From: Chitinophagales bacterium
Lineage (GTDB): Bacteria > Bacteroidota > Bacteroidia > Chitinophagales > S012-47
Length of the DNA stretch: 37,074 nt
Reading direction: 5' to 3'
NCBI GenBank assembly: GCA_026981615.1
Contig: JALSIH010000228.1
Location: 1 to 37,074 of the forward strand
Below, in pieces: positions 1 through 10,063 of this stretch (the first letter of the stretch is position 1; each line of letters starts with the position of its first letter). The translations under genes were made by a program, and so were the position numbers. Under the pieces are notes generated by a model. That model had not been told where the DNA came from and did not search any database. It saw only the letters and a program-made list of their open reading frames with translations.

Positions 1-1069
1 CCTCGGGCCAGGTATAGGCCACGCCCGGAATCAGATTGTAATTGATATGGGGCTTTTGTCCGGCCATATGTTCGGCCACCAGCACCCCTTCTTCTTCCGC
101 CTTGTGGGCAAGCATGGCCCCCCGGATCACGTCTCCGATGGCGTAGATATGGCTTACTTTCGTTTGCAGGTTTTCGTTTACGTCTATCTGTCCGCGTTCA
201 TTCACGGCCAGGCCGGCTTTCTCCAGTTGAAGCCCTTCGGTATAGGGCCTTCGGCCCACGGCCACCAGGCAGTAATCGGCCTTCCAGGTGATCTCTTTTC
301 CGCTTTTCTCGTCCGCCTTCACCGTCACCTGGCGGGTGCTGCTTTTTACTTCTTTCACTTTGTGCGAAAGATGAATCTTCATTCCTTTTTTGCTCAGTAC
401 CTTCTTCAATTCGCGGCCCAGGTCTTTGTCCATGCCCGGGATAAGGCGGTCCATGTATTCCACGATATGCACCTCCGTGCCGAGGCGGGCATAGACCGAG
501 CCGAGTTCCACCCCGATGATCCCTCCGCCAATGATGACCATGGACTTGGGAAGTTCTTTGAGCGAGAGGGCTTCGGTGGAGGTGATGATGCGTTTTTTGT
601 CAATTTTTATAAAGGGGAGGGAGGCCGGCTTCGATCCGGTGGCAATGATGATCCGTTCCGCCTTCACTTCCCGGGGCTTGTCTCCGGAGATGGCAAGCGT
701 ATGCGGGTCTTTGAATGCAGCCGTACCCGTGATCACGTCAATCTTATTCTTCTTCATGAGGTAGGCCACCCCGTCCACGTTTTGCTTTACCACATCGGCT
801 TTGCGGGCCATCATCCGACCGATGTGGACAGAGACCTCTCCGGTTTCGATGCCGTGTGTTTTGAAGTCGTTTTTCAGTTTTTCGACATGTTCGGACGAGT
901 CGAGCAGTGCCTTTGACGGAATGCATCCCACATTGAGGCAGGTGCCGCCCAGGGTAGGGTATTTCTCAATGATGGCCGTTTTCATTCCAAGCTGTGCACA
1001 GCGAATGGCTGCCACATAGCCTCCGGGGCCCGATCCGATTATTGCCACATCATATTCGTAGTTTGCCAT
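1..1069 (-). CDS. lpd: Dihydrolipoyl dehydrogenase (E3), 3' partial at window edge
   Basis: Minus-strand reading from ATG at 1069: MANYEYDVAIIGSGPGGYVAAIRCAQLGMKTAIIEK..LGGTCLNVGCIPSKALL, with the FAD GxGxxG and redox-active CxxxxC motifs. Open to the window edge. Not in the ORF track because no stop lies in the window. Follows sucA-sucB. Confidence 0.97.
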   Translation of the reverse strand, partial: MANYEYDVAIIGSGPGGYVAAIRCAQLGMKTAIIEKYPTLGGTCLNVGCIPSKALLDSSEHVEKLKNDFKTHGIETGEVSVHIGRMMARKADVVKQNVDGVAYLMKKNKIDVITGTAAFKDPHTLAISGDKPREVKAERIIIATGSKPASLPFIKIDKKRIITSTEALSLKELPKSMVIIGGGIIGVELGSVYARLGTEVHIVEYMDRLIPGMDKDLGRELKKVLSKKGMKIHLSHKVKEVKSSTRQVTVKADEKSGKEITWKADYCLVAVGRRPYTEGLQLEKAGLAVNERGQIDVNENLQTKVSHIYAIGDVIRGAMLAHKAEEEGVLVAEHMAGQKPHINYNLIPGVAYTWPE

Positions 1070-1100
1070 TGCTCTTTTTTTTGTGTGATGAATGCCAATT

Positions 1101-2414
1101 CTATAATTGCAGGAGCTCCTGCACGGGGTCTTTCCCGCTGAGCATCTTTTCGGGATGCTCCAGATAATCTTTGACCGATACGAGGAAACTGACCGATTCC
1201 TTGCCGTCCACCACGCGGTGGTCGTAGCTGAGGGCCACATACATCATCGGTTTGATCACGACCTGGCCGTTTTCCGCTATCGGGCGTTGCTCTATTTTGT
1301 GCATACCGAGGATGGCCGATTGCGGAATATTGATGATGGGTGTGGAAAGCAGGGAGCCGAAGACGCCTCCGTTGGTGATGGTGAAAGTGCCGCCCTGCAT
1401 TTCATCCATGTCGAGTTTTCCATCGCGGCCGCGGGTGGCCAGATCCATGACGCGGGCTTCGATCTCGGCCATGCTCAGCGACTCGGCATTGCGAATGACC
1501 GGCACGATCAGCCCGCGGTCGGTAGAAACGGCAATGCCCACGTCTACATAGTTGTGATAGACGAGTTCGTTGCCGTCAATGCGTGCATTGATGGCCGGAA
1601 ATTTTTCGAGCGACAATACGCAGGCCCGGGTAAAGAAACTCATAAATCCAAGCCCTACACCATGCTGCTTTTTAAAGCTTTCTTTGTATTGCTTGCGAAT
1701 ATTCATGATCGGCTCCATGTTCACTTCATTGAAAGTGGTCAGCATGGCCGTTTCGTTTTTGGCAGTCACCAGGCGCTGGGCGATGGTTCTTCGCAGCCGC
1801 GACATGGGTTCCCTTTTTTCTTCCCGGCTGAAGGATTCTTTTGAAAATTCAAACCGGGGGGCCGGGGCAGGACTGCTTTTCGGAGCAGCGGGAGCCGAAG
1901 TGGCCGCACTTGCCTCGCTTTCGGCCGGCTTGCTTTCGGCTTTTTCTCCTTCTTCAATGGCTTTCAGCACATCCTCTTTGGTGATGCGCCCGTCTTTGCC
2001 GCTGCCTTTGATATCTCCGGATTTCAGACCATGCTCTGCCATCAGCTTTTGTGCTGCGGGCGAGGGATACCCTTCGGCATAGGAGCCTGTCTTTTCTTCG
2101 GCCTGCGAATCTCCGGACGGGGCGCTTTCTTTCTGCTCTCCGGCCGGGGCTTCCTTTTTTTCTTCCGGGGCTTTGGCTGCGCTTTCGTCAATCTCGGCAA
2201 TGACGGCACCGATCTCCAGGTCGTCTCCTTCTTGCGCGATGAGGTGGATGCGCCCGGCTACTTCGGCCGGCAGCTCCAGGGTGGCCTTGTCCGATTCCAG
2301 TTCGCAGATCTCCTGATCCACTTCCACATAGTCACCCTCGTTGACCAGCCATTTGGAGAGGGTTACTTCGGTGACCGATTCGCCCACATTGGGGACTTTG
2401 ATTGCTGTTGCCAT
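1101..2414 (-). CDS. sucB: 2-oxoglutarate dehydrogenase E2, dihydrolipoyllysine succinyltransferase
   Basis: 437 aa: N-terminal lipoyl domain ([13 protein letters not shown]), E3-binding domain ([28 protein letters not shown]), C-terminal catalytic [11 protein letters not shown]. Confidence 0.97.
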   Translation of the reverse strand: MATAIKVPNVGESVTEVTLSKWLVNEGDYVEVDQEICELESDKATLELPAEVAGRIHLIAQEGDDLEIGAVIAEIDESAAKAPEEKKEAPAGEQKESAPSGDSQAEEKTGSYAEGYPSPAAQKLMAEHGLKSGDIKGSGKDGRITKEDVLKAIEEGEKAESKPAESEASAATSAPAAPKSSPAPAPRFEFSKESFSREEKREPMSRLRRTIAQRLVTAKNETAMLTTFNEVNMEPIMNIRKQYKESFKKQHGVGLGFMSFFTRACVLSLEKFPAINARIDGNELVYHNYVDVGIAVSTDRGLIVPVIRNAESLSMAEIEARVMDLATRGRDGKLDMDEMQGGTFTITNGGVFGSLLSTPIINIPQSAILGMHKIEQRPIAENGQVVIKPMMYVALSYDHRVVDGKESVSFLVSVKDYLEHPEKMLSGKDPVQELLQL

Positions 2415-2425
2415 GATTTGATCTT

Positions 2426-5149
2426 TTATTCGAATATTTTGTCCAGTATTTCCTGCTGTTCCTCTTCATGAATTTTGTGATATCCCGTAGCGGGCGATGC
2501 GCTCGATTTGCGACTGGCAAGCTCCCAGTTGACCCTGCGGTAGCAGCTCAGCATATACACCCATGCGCCCATGTTGGCCGGCTCCTCCTGTGCCCACATT
2601 TTCACGGCTTCGGGGTAGCGATTCATCACTTCGTCCAGCTGCCTGTAGGGGAGAGGATACAATTGCTCCAGGCGCACAATGACGAGGTCCTTTCTTTTTT
2701 CTTTTTCCTGGCGGGCCAGAATGTCGTAATACAATTTTCCCGAACAGCAGACCACCTTTTTTACATTTCCGGCTTTTCCTTCCGACCAGTCGTCCACAAT
2801 CAACTCGCGAAATTTCCCCTGTGTGAAATCTTCAACCGGAGAAACACATTTGGGATGGCGCAGGAGCGACTTGGGCGACATGATGACGAGGGGCTTGCGG
2901 AAAGGCCAGGCCAGCTGCCTGCGCATGACGTGAAAGAGGTTGGCCGGAGTCGTCATATTGACCACACTCATGTTAAACTCGGCACACATCTGCAGGAAAC
3001 GCTCGAGGCGGGCACTCGAATGCTCGGGGCCCTGCCCTTCGTAGCCGTGGGGCAAAAGCAGGGTGATGCCACTCATACGCTGCCACTTGCTCTCGGCACT
3101 GGTAATAAACTGATCGATGACCACCTGTGCCCCGTTGGCAAAATCACCGAATTGGGCTTCCCAGATGGTGAGAACAGCGGGCGAGCCGAGCGAGTAGCCG
3201 TATTCAAAGCCCAGCACTCCGTACTCGCTCAGAGGACTGTTGTAAATGCGAAAACGGGCTTCCTGATTTTCAAAGAGATGGTCGAGCCGGTTGTACGGTT
3301 CATTGCTTTCTTCATCAAAGAGCACCGCATGGCGGTGAGAGAAGGTGCCGCGCAAGGAATCCTGTCCGCTCAGGCGGATGTCGTGTCCTTCGTGCAGCAG
3401 GGTGGCATAGGCCAGCAGTTCGGCCGAAGCCCAGTCCATGAGCTTGGTTTTGAAAAACTGCTCCCTGCGTTTTTTCAGCATCTTTTCGATCTTTCGTAGG
3501 GGATGAAAGCCCTCGGGAATGGAGATAATGCGCTGGATCAAGTCCATCAAAGTTTCTTCGTCAATGGAGGTATCCGGAGATTCTTCAAAATCTTCGGGCC
3601 TTGATTTTCGAAGCTTTTTCCAGAGCAATTCGGGCTCCTGATAGTGATAGGGCAGCGGGTGCTCTTTGACCAGCGTCAGGGCCTTGTTCATGAGTTTTTT
3701 GTACTCCGCATTCATCTGTTCTGCGAGGCTGCGCTCAAATTCTCCTTCGTTGATAAGTTTCTTGAGATAGATTTCGCGGGGACTGGGGTGCTTGCCGATC
3801 AACTCGTAGAGCTTCGGCTGGGTAAACTTGGGGTCATCGCCTTCGTTGTGCCCGTGCTTGCGGTAACAAACCATATCCACGAAAAAGTCACGCTTGAACT
3901 TCTGCCTGAAAGCCACGGCCAGCTCTGCGGCATATACCACGGCTTCCACATCATCGCCATTCACATGAATGACCGGTACTTCTGTAGTCGCAGCCACGCT
4001 GGTGCTGTAGTGGGATGAGCGTGCATCGTCAAAATCGGTGGTGAATCCGATTTGATTGTTGATGACAAAATGAATGGTGCCGCCCACGTAGTAACCTTTG
4101 AGCCGGGCCATCTGGATGAGTTCATACACAACACCCTGCCCCGAGAGGGCCGCATCGCCATGGATGGCAATGGGCATTACGCGGTCGCGCCTGCCTTCAT
4201 AGAGGATGTCTCCTTTGGAACGCACGTAGCCGATGACTACGGGCGAAACGGCTTCGAGGTGCGAAGGGTTGGGCGCCACCTTTACATTGACGGTCTTTCC
4301 TTTTGTGGTTTCAATTTCGGATGAATATCCCAGATGGTATTTTACATCGCCATCGCCCATGGTCAGGTCGGGGATGGCTTCGCCTTCGAATTCATTGAAT
4401 ACCTGCTCGTAGGTTTTCCCGAGGATATTGACCAGGACATTGAGGCGCCCCCGGTGGGCCATCCCTATGACGAACTCGTCAATGCCCATTTCGGCCCCTT
4501 TGTTGATGATGGCATCAATGGCCGGAATGGTGCTCTCACCGCCCTCCAGCGAAAATCTTTTTTGTCCTACATATTTGATGCTGAGGAATTCTTCAAAGAC
4601 CTGGCTTCCGTTGAGCTTTTGAAGGATGTGTTCTTTCTTCTCTATCGGAAAGCGTATCTGATCGGCACTGCTTTCGATTTGTTGGCGAAGCCACTCCCGC
4701 TCTTCGCTATTGGTGATATACATATACTCGAATCCAAGATGGCGGCAGTAGATGTTTTGCAGCTTCTCCAGTATCTGGCGGAGTGTGGCCCTGCCCAGTC
4801 CCAGCTCGCGGCCCGAATAGAACGTGCGGTCAAGGTCTTCTTCGCTCAATTGGTAGTGCGGAAGGTCGAGATCGGGGTGCCGGTCTTTGCGTTTTCGAAT
4901 GGGGTTGGTATCCGAAAGAAGGTGCCCTTTTCTGCGATATCCGTCAATCAGGCTGAATACCATTAATTCTTTATGGAGGTCGTCATCGCTCAGGGCCGGT
5001 GCGCCCTCGTCTGCGGCAAGGGCAAAATCAAAGCCGGAAAAAAAACTGCGCCACTCTTTGCCGATCGACTGAGGGTCTTTTTTATACTGATCGTAGAGCG
5101 ATTCAATATAGCTGGGATGAACGTTGGCCAGGGCTTCAAATGGATCCAT
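2426..5149 (-). CDS. sucA: 2-oxoglutarate dehydrogenase E1 component
   Basis: 907 aa: N-terminal '[30 protein letters not shown]', TPP-binding '[14 protein letters not shown]', '[23 protein letters not shown]'. Confidence 0.98.
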   Translation of the reverse strand: MDPFEALANVHPSYIESLYDQYKKDPQSIGKEWRSFFSGFDFALAADEGAPALSDDDLHKELMVFSLIDGYRRKGHLLSDTNPIRKRKDRHPDLDLPHYQLSEEDLDRTFYSGRELGLGRATLRQILEKLQNIYCRHLGFEYMYITNSEEREWLRQQIESSADQIRFPIEKKEHILQKLNGSQVFEEFLSIKYVGQKRFSLEGGESTIPAIDAIINKGAEMGIDEFVIGMAHRGRLNVLVNILGKTYEQVFNEFEGEAIPDLTMGDGDVKYHLGYSSEIETTKGKTVNVKVAPNPSHLEAVSPVVIGYVRSKGDILYEGRRDRVMPIAIHGDAALSGQGVVYELIQMARLKGYYVGGTIHFVINNQIGFTTDFDDARSSHYSTSVAATTEVPVIHVNGDDVEAVVYAAELAVAFRQKFKRDFFVDMVCYRKHGHNEGDDPKFTQPKLYELIGKHPSPREIYLKKLINEGEFERSLAEQMNAEYKKLMNKALTLVKEHPLPYHYQEPELLWKKLRKSRPEDFEESPDTSIDEETLMDLIQRIISIPEGFHPLRKIEKMLKKRREQFFKTKLMDWASAELLAYATLLHEGHDIRLSGQDSLRGTFSHRHAVLFDEESNEPYNRLDHLFENQEARFRIYNSPLSEYGVLGFEYGYSLGSPAVLTIWEAQFGDFANGAQVVIDQFITSAESKWQRMSGITLLLPHGYEGQGPEHSSARLERFLQMCAEFNMSVVNMTTPANLFHVMRRQLAWPFRKPLVIMSPKSLLRHPKCVSPVEDFTQGKFRELIVDDWSEGKAGNVKKVVCCSGKLYYDILARQEKEKRKDLVIVRLEQLYPLPYRQLDEVMNRYPEAVKMWAQEEPANMGAWVYMLSCYRRVNWELASRKSSASPATGYHKIHEEEQQEILDKIFE

Positions 5150-5174
5150 GTTTTATGGTATCTGATTAAGTGGG

Positions 5175-5182
5175 CAAAATTA
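5175..5182 (-). promoter_or_regulatory. Candidate sucA -7 element (TAATTTTG on minus strand)
   Basis: CAAAATTA on plus is TAATTTTG on minus, matching the Bacteroidota TAnnTTTG -7 consensus, about 26 nt upstream of the sucA ATG. No clear -33 TTG at 19-21 nt. Confidence 0.35.
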
Positions 5183-5269
5183 GATAATCACAACGCAATA
5201 CCGGGCGCATTCTGATGACAAAATGGGAGATTTGCTTCAAAAATAGCAGAAAGTGGCTTAATTAAAATA

Positions 5270-5297
5270 CCGATAAGTATAAAACAATATTTTTCGG
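5270..5297. repeat. Near-perfect 28-nt inverted repeat (11-nt arms, 6-nt loop) in the sucA/rpsT divergent region
   Basis: CCGATAAGTAT-AAAACA-ATATTTTTCGG; one T-T mismatch and one G-T wobble across 11 positions. Confidence 0.6.
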
Positions 5298-5315
5298 CTA
5301 TTTTTAAGTACTTCC

Positions 5316-5345
5316 TTGGGATTTTAGAGGAAAGCATTATCTTTG
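5316..5345 (+). promoter_or_regulatory. rpsT promoter, Bacteroidota type (TTG-N19-TATCTTTG)
   Basis: TTG at 5316-5318, 19-nt spacer, TATCTTTG at 5338-5345, 20 nt before the rpsT ATG. Confidence 0.8.
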
Positions 5346-5365
5346 CACATCCAAAAAAAGAGCAC

Positions 5366-5620
5366 ATGGCACATCATAAGTCCGCAAAGAAAAGAATCAG
5401 GCAATCGCTGAAGAGGCGGGATCGCAATCGCTACTACGGCAAGACGACCCGGAACCTCATTCGTAAATTGCGCGCCACCACAGACAAGAGTGAAGCAGAA
5501 GAAATGCTGACAACGGTTATTTCGATGGTTGACAAGCTGGCCAAGCGAAATATTATTCATGACAACAAAGCGGCCAACCTCAAATCCAAACTGACCAAAC
5601 ACGTCAACAGTCTGAAATAA
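5366..5620 (+). CDS. rpsT: 30S ribosomal protein S20 (bS20)
   Basis: 84 aa [36 protein letters not shown]..., characteristic S20 N-terminus. Confidence 0.97.
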   Translation: MAHHKSAKKRIRQSLKRRDRNRYYGKTTRNLIRKLRATTDKSEAEEMLTTVISMVDKLAKRNIIHDNKAANLKSKLTKHVNSLK

Positions 5621-5639
5621 AAAAAATCCCGGAGGGATT
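5619..5639 (-). terminator. Minus-direction intrinsic terminator-like hairpin after rpsT
   Basis: AATCCC-GGA-GGGATT (5625-5639) preceded by eight A on plus, so read on minus it is a stem-loop followed by a U tract. Confidence 0.55.
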
Positions 5640-5652
5640 GCAAATCATAATG

Positions 5653-5684
5653 AAGCACATCGGTGAAAGCCTATGTGCTTTTTT
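5653..5684 (+). terminator. Rho-independent terminator of rpsT
   Basis: AAGCACAT (5653-5660), loop CGGTGAAAGCCT, ATGTGCTT (5673-5680) followed by a T run. Confidence 0.85.
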
Positions 5685-5704
5685 ATTTTCCCTTATATTT
5701 GACT

Positions 5705-6403
5705 GTGGCTTCGTATGAAAACCGGTTAAACATCAAGGCATGGGCCGAAGAAGACCGCCCGCGTGAGAAATTGATAGCGCAGGGGCGGCAGGCCTTAAGC
5801 AATGCCGAATTGCTGGCCATCCTGATCCGCTCGGGCAGCCGCGATGAAACGGCCGTAGCTCTTTGTCAAAGGCTCTTGAGCGATTTTGACCAGGACCTGA
5901 ATGCGCTGGGGAAGTTGTCTGTCGGTCAATTGACGCGTTACAAGGGCATTGGCACGGCCAAGGCGTTGAGCATAGTGGCAGCCCTCGAACTGGGCCGCAG
6001 AAGACAATCCAACGAAATACGCAAAAAAAGACAGATCAGCGGGAGCCGCGATGCGTTTGAATTTTTATCTCCCTTGCTGTGCGATCTGGCCCACGAAGAG
6101 TTTGTCGCCCTTCTGTTGAACCGGAGAAACAAGGTGCTGTTTACGGATCAAATCAGCGTGGGCGGTGTCAGCGGAACGGTGGTGGACATGAAAAAACTTT
6201 TTCTGCATGCCGTGGAGCAGCAGGCATCGGCCATGATCATTGCACACAATCATCCTTCGGGAAATCTGCGGCCCAGTGAGGCCGACCGGCAATTGACCCG
6301 GAAAGTAAAAAAAGCATCAGAATTGCTGGATATTTCTCTGCTTGATCATTTGATCGTGAGCGAAGAGGGGTACTTCAGCTTTGCGGATGAGGGGCTTCTG
6401 TAA
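5705..6403 (+). CDS. radC: RadC/JAB-domain (MPN+) protein
   Basis: JAB metalloprotease-like motif 'AMIIAHNHPSGNLRPSEAD' and N-terminal helix-hairpin-helix. The ORF-track start (GTG 5663) lies inside the rpsT terminator; GTG 5705 (VASYENRLNIKAWAEEDRPREKL) is more plausible. Confidence 0.9.
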   Translation: MASYENRLNIKAWAEEDRPREKLIAQGRQALSNAELLAILIRSGSRDETAVALCQRLLSDFDQDLNALGKLSVGQLTRYKGIGTAKALSIVAALELGRRRQSNEIRKKRQISGSRDAFEFLSPLLCDLAHEEFVALLLNRRNKVLFTDQISVGGVSGTVVDMKKLFLHAVEQQASAMIIAHNHPSGNLRPSEADRQLTRKVKKASELLDISLLDHLIVSEEGYFSFADEGLL

Positions 6404-6497
6404 AAGCCCCGACTTTAAGACAAGGCCGTTCTTCATACAAGTATTGTTGGAAAAGAAAATACGTGAATAAAGGAGCAGGAGTGCGCTTGGAGCTGGT

Positions 6498-7184
6498 TCA
6501 GCCGGTTTTTTTCTTATCTCTTCCGGCAATGACGATGACAAACTCTCCTTTCACGGGGTGCGTTTGAAAATGCTCCAACAGGGAAGCGAGGCTGCCCCTG
6601 CGCGTTTCTTCAAATTTCTTGCTCAGCTCCCGCGATACCGAAGCGCTGCGTTCGGCTCCCAGAAATTCGGCCAGCTGTGCGAGGGTCTTCAGCAGGCGAT
6701 GCGGTGATTCGTAGAGCACCATACTTCGCTCTTCGGCCTGCAGTTTCTCGAGCCGGGTCTTTCGCCCTTTCTTATGAGGCAAAAAGCCTTCGAAGACGAA
6801 ACGCTCGGCCGGAAGCCCCGAGTTGAGCAGTGCCGGGACGAAGGCCGTGGGGCCCGGCAGGGTCTCTACCTCTATTCCTTCGCGCAGGCACGCACGAATA
6901 AGCAAGTAGCCGGGATCGGATATTCCGGGTGTGCCGGCATCGCTGATAAGGGCCGTCTTCTGTCCCGCCCTGATGGCTTCCACCACTTTGCCAAGGATGC
7001 GGTGTTCGTTGGCAAGATGAAAAGATTTCATGGCAGTAGCTATGCCGTAATGATCGAGCAAGACACGGCTTTTGCGGGTATCCTCGGCCAATATCAGATC
7101 CACCTCCTTCAGCATGCGTATGGCCCGCAGTGTCATGTCTTCCAGATTGCCGATGGGAGTCGGAATTATGTAAAGTTTCGACAT
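6498..7184 (-). CDS. rsmI: 16S rRNA (cytidine1402-2'-O)-methyltransferase RsmI
   Basis: 228 aa MSKLYIIPTPIGNLEDMTLRAIRMLKEVDLILAEDTR..SDAGTPGISDPG..LPGPTAFVPAL, all RsmI hallmarks. Confidence 0.96.
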   Translation of the reverse strand: MSKLYIIPTPIGNLEDMTLRAIRMLKEVDLILAEDTRKSRVLLDHYGIATAMKSFHLANEHRILGKVVEAIRAGQKTALISDAGTPGISDPGYLLIRACLREGIEVETLPGPTAFVPALLNSGLPAERFVFEGFLPHKKGRKTRLEKLQAEERSMVLYESPHRLLKTLAQLAEFLGAERSASVSRELSKKFEETRRGSLASLLEHFQTHPVKGEFVIVIAGRDKKKTG

Positions 7185-7205
7185 GGTTTAAAGATAGGAA
7201 TGCTT

Positions 7206-7213
7206 TAGCTTTG
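7206..7213 (+). promoter_or_regulatory. Candidate pepD -7 element TAGCTTTG
   Basis: Exact TAnnTTTG 43 nt upstream of ATG 7257; no clear -33 TTG. Confidence 0.45.
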
Positions 7214-7256
7214 TGTGCATCAATTAAACGATTCTTCCAGGCAAAATAAGATCAAA

Positions 7257-8714
7257 ATGAATGATGCAGCAAGGCAACTCAAGCCGGCTCAGGTATGGCA
7301 AAACTTTGCCGACCTCAACGCCATTCCCCGGTGTTCAAAAAAAGAAGAGCGCGTAAGGCAGTTTATTAAAAAATTTGGCGAATCACTGGGCCTCCCGACT
7401 GTGGTGGATTCCATTGGGAATGTGATAATTAAGAAGCCGGCAAGCCCCGGAATGGAAGAGCGGAAGACAGTCGTTATGCAGGCACACCTCGATATGGTCT
7501 GCCAGAAGAATGCCGATACGGACTTTGACTTTGACAAAGAAGGAATCCGCATGAAAGTCAACGGTGACTGGGTGGAAGCCGAAGGAACCACGCTCGGTGC
7601 CGACAACGGCATCGGTGTGGCCATGATCATGACTCTGCTGCAATCCGACAACATTCCTCATCCACCCATCGAAGCTCTTTTTACCATTGACGAAGAGACG
7701 GGTATGACCGGGGCACTGGGGCTGGAGCCGGGCGAACTGGAAGGGAAAATACTGCTGAACATCGACACGGAAGACGATGATGAACTGACCATCGGCTGTG
7801 CCGGTGGCATCGACATCACAGCAACAGCATCCTACAATACGGAAGACTGCAATGGCCTCGAAGCCTGTAAAGTTGTGGTTCGCGGCCTGACAGGCGGGCA
7901 CTCGGGGATGGACATCCACCTCGGGCGGGCCAATGCCAACAAGGTGATGAACCGCCTGCTCTGGCATGCCGAAAACGAAGTGAATGCCCGCGTGGCCGAA
8001 ATAGACGGGGGAGGCCTTCGAAATGCCATTCCGAGAGAGTCTTTTGCCGTTGTACTGACGGATGCGGGGCAGGGAGAAGCTTTGAAATCGCTGATTGACC
8101 GCCTGGCTGCTGATATTTGCGCTGAATTTTCTACTACCGATCCCGATATGTTTATTGGCGTGGAGGCCTGCGAGAAACCGGCCCGCATGCTGGATAAGGA
8201 TGCACAGTATCGCCTTCTGAGGGCCATCTATTCTTGTCAGAACGGCATCTATCGTATGAGCCCGGATATTCCGGGTCTGGTGCAGACATCGAACAATCTG
8301 GCGCGGGTCAGCCTTTCTGACGGAAAACTTGAAATTCAGTGCCTGACCAGAAGTTCGAGCGATTCGGAGAAGATGGATCTGGCGCACAGCATACAGTCGG
8401 CTTTTGAACTGGCCGCTGCCGATGTGCAATTTGGAGGCTCGTATCCCGGCTGGCAGCCCGAGCCGGGCAGCAGCATCGTGCATCTGATGGAAGACCTGTA
8501 CCGCGAAATCTTTAAATCGGAGCCGAAAGTCAATGCCTGCCATGCCGGACTGGAGTGCGGCATCATCGGCAGCAAGTATCCCGGAATGGAAATGATCAGT
8601 TTCGGGCCCAATATCCGCGGTGCACACAGCCCCGATGAGAAAGTGCAGATCAGCTCGGTACAGAAAAGCTGGGAATTTCTGCTGAAAACCCTGGAACGCA
8701 TTCCCAAAGCCTGA
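7257..8714 (+). CDS. pepD: Aminoacyl-histidine dipeptidase (M20 family, PepD-type)
   Basis: 'VVMQAHLDMVCQKN', 'GTTLGADNGIGVAM', 'FTIDEETGMTGA', 'HAGLECGIIGSKYPGMEMISFGP'. ORF-track GTG 7215 directly follows the -7 box, so ATG 7257 is preferred. Confidence 0.93.
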   Translation: MNDAARQLKPAQVWQNFADLNAIPRCSKKEERVRQFIKKFGESLGLPTVVDSIGNVIIKKPASPGMEERKTVVMQAHLDMVCQKNADTDFDFDKEGIRMKVNGDWVEAEGTTLGADNGIGVAMIMTLLQSDNIPHPPIEALFTIDEETGMTGALGLEPGELEGKILLNIDTEDDDELTIGCAGGIDITATASYNTEDCNGLEACKVVVRGLTGGHSGMDIHLGRANANKVMNRLLWHAENEVNARVAEIDGGGLRNAIPRESFAVVLTDAGQGEALKSLIDRLAADICAEFSTTDPDMFIGVEACEKPARMLDKDAQYRLLRAIYSCQNGIYRMSPDIPGLVQTSNNLARVSLSDGKLEIQCLTRSSSDSEKMDLAHSIQSAFELAAADVQFGGSYPGWQPEPGSSIVHLMEDLYREIFKSEPKVNACHAGLECGIIGSKYPGMEMISFGPNIRGAHSPDEKVQISSVQKSWEFLLKTLERIPKA

Positions 8715-8716
8715 AT

Positions 8717-10063
8717 TCAGGGCCGGCAGACACTGTCGGAGAAGTCCGGCAAAAGCCGGAAAAGGGCTTCGTAGCGTGTGAGGGGGAGGGTCTCGGCCCG
8801 GTCCCAAACATTGTGGTACGCAGGGATGCCGCCCATGGTATAAATGAAAAATGCCGGTACTCCTTTCTCTGTAAAAAAGTAATGATCGCTGTTCGCAGCT
8901 TTTCCCCTGGCTTTTATGCGGGGAAAATAATTGCTCCGTGCGTTCAGGGTTTTTAATTCTTCAAAGGCCTCTCCGAACACCTTGGCATTGACTACGGCAA
9001 TGCCCTCATCTCCCGTTCCAACTATGTCCAGGTTGATCATAAAACAAATGCTGTCAAGCGGCAAGAGGGGGTGCTCGGTGAAATAGCGCGAGCCGATCAG
9101 TCCCGCTTCTTCGGCACCGAAGGCCAGAAAAGCAACTGAGAATTCGGGCGGGTGTTCTTTAAAATAGCGCGCAAGATCGAGCATCATGGCAATGCCGCTG
9201 GCATCGTCATTGGCCCCCGGTATGTAGGCTTTGCTCCCCATCTGTCCCAGATGGTCGTAATGGGCGCTGATGACAAGGAAGCGATCCGGATATTTGCTGC
9301 CTTCGATAAATCCGCATACATTTTGGGTGCGTATGTCGTTTTTGACTTCCGACTCAATAAGCAGAGAGAGCGCTTTGATTTTTCTGCGGGGCAGCGAATC
9401 TTTTATGATTTGAATGACGGGGCGCCTGCAGGCCTGGCGGGCGATGTGCCAGGTGAGGGTTTTTTGCACAAGAACAATAAGCCCTTCGAAGCGAACCGCT
9501 TCACTTTCTTTAAATGCCGTCTCTACAGAGGAGAGCAAATCCCGGTATTTCTCTTTGCCCGTCCAGGCTTTGCTTTCATCTATCAAAAGAAATCGACCGC
9601 TGAAGCGGGGGTCGGAGAGGGCGTTGGACAGGCTTTTTTTGTTTTTAAGCCATCTTTTTTTCAGAAATACAACGGGGCCCCTGCCTGAATAAGCGGGCGA
9701 GCAGGGATCGGGTTGATAGTCGTATGCGGCATCGAGCTTATTTCCGTTGATGCGCAGGTTGAGCTGCCCCGGAAAGGTATTGGCACTTATCTCAAAGTAT
9801 TGGAAGTAACTTTTGCCCGCCAGCGGTATGAGGCCGGTCTCGCGAAAAGATTCGGAAATGAACCGGGCGGCTTTGATATGTCCGTTGGCACTGTAGCCCC
9901 TGCCGGCCATCTCGGGCGAACTGAGCGTGTCGATGATTTTTCGTGCAAAGTCAATGTCCTGGGCGCGAACGGCACGCCCGGCCCCCAGGAAAAGAAGAAG
10001 CAGGAATATGATCTTACGGCTTAAGCAATGGTGCTCAGCCGGCCGGATGAAGCTGATATTCAT
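8717..10063 (-). CDS. Secreted M28-family metallopeptidase
   Basis: Signal-like N-terminus (KIIFLLLLFLGAGRAVRAQ) and M28 motifs 'VISAHYDHLG', 'GANDDASGIAMML', 'FGAEEAGLIGSRYF'. Confidence 0.9.
   Translation of the reverse strand: MNISFIRPAEHHCLSRKIIFLLLLFLGAGRAVRAQDIDFARKIIDTLSSPEMAGRGYSANGHIKAARFISESFRETGLIPLAGKSYFQYFEISANTFPGQLNLRINGNKLDAAYDYQPDPCSPAYSGRGPVVFLKKRWLKNKKSLSNALSDPRFSGRFLLIDESKAWTGKEKYRDLLSSVETAFKESEAVRFEGLIVLVQKTLTWHIARQACRRPVIQIIKDSLPRRKIKALSLLIESEVKNDIRTQNVCGFIEGSKYPDRFLVISAHYDHLGQMGSKAYIPGANDDASGIAMMLDLARYFKEHPPEFSVAFLAFGAEEAGLIGSRYFTEHPLLPLDSICFMINLDIVGTGDEGIAVVNAKVFGEAFEELKTLNARSNYFPRIKARGKAANSDHYFFTEKGVPAFFIYTMGGIPAYHNVWDRAETLPLTRYEALFRLLPDFSDSVCRP

Noticed and set aside
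47-916. Plus-strand 289-aa ORF
   Set aside because: Shadow ORF antisense to lpd; no recognisable domain, and lpd is clear on the minus strand.
1107-1844. Plus-strand 245-aa ORF
   Set aside because: Antisense to sucB; low-complexity His/Phe-rich translation typical of antisense reading.
2468-3499. Plus-strand 343-aa ORF (also 4334-4966)
   Set aside because: Antisense to sucA; no domain recognised, no promoter or start context.
7383-8807. Minus-strand 474-aa ORF
   Set aside because: Long antisense ORF over pepD; composition is antisense-like and it overlaps the M28 gene 3' end.
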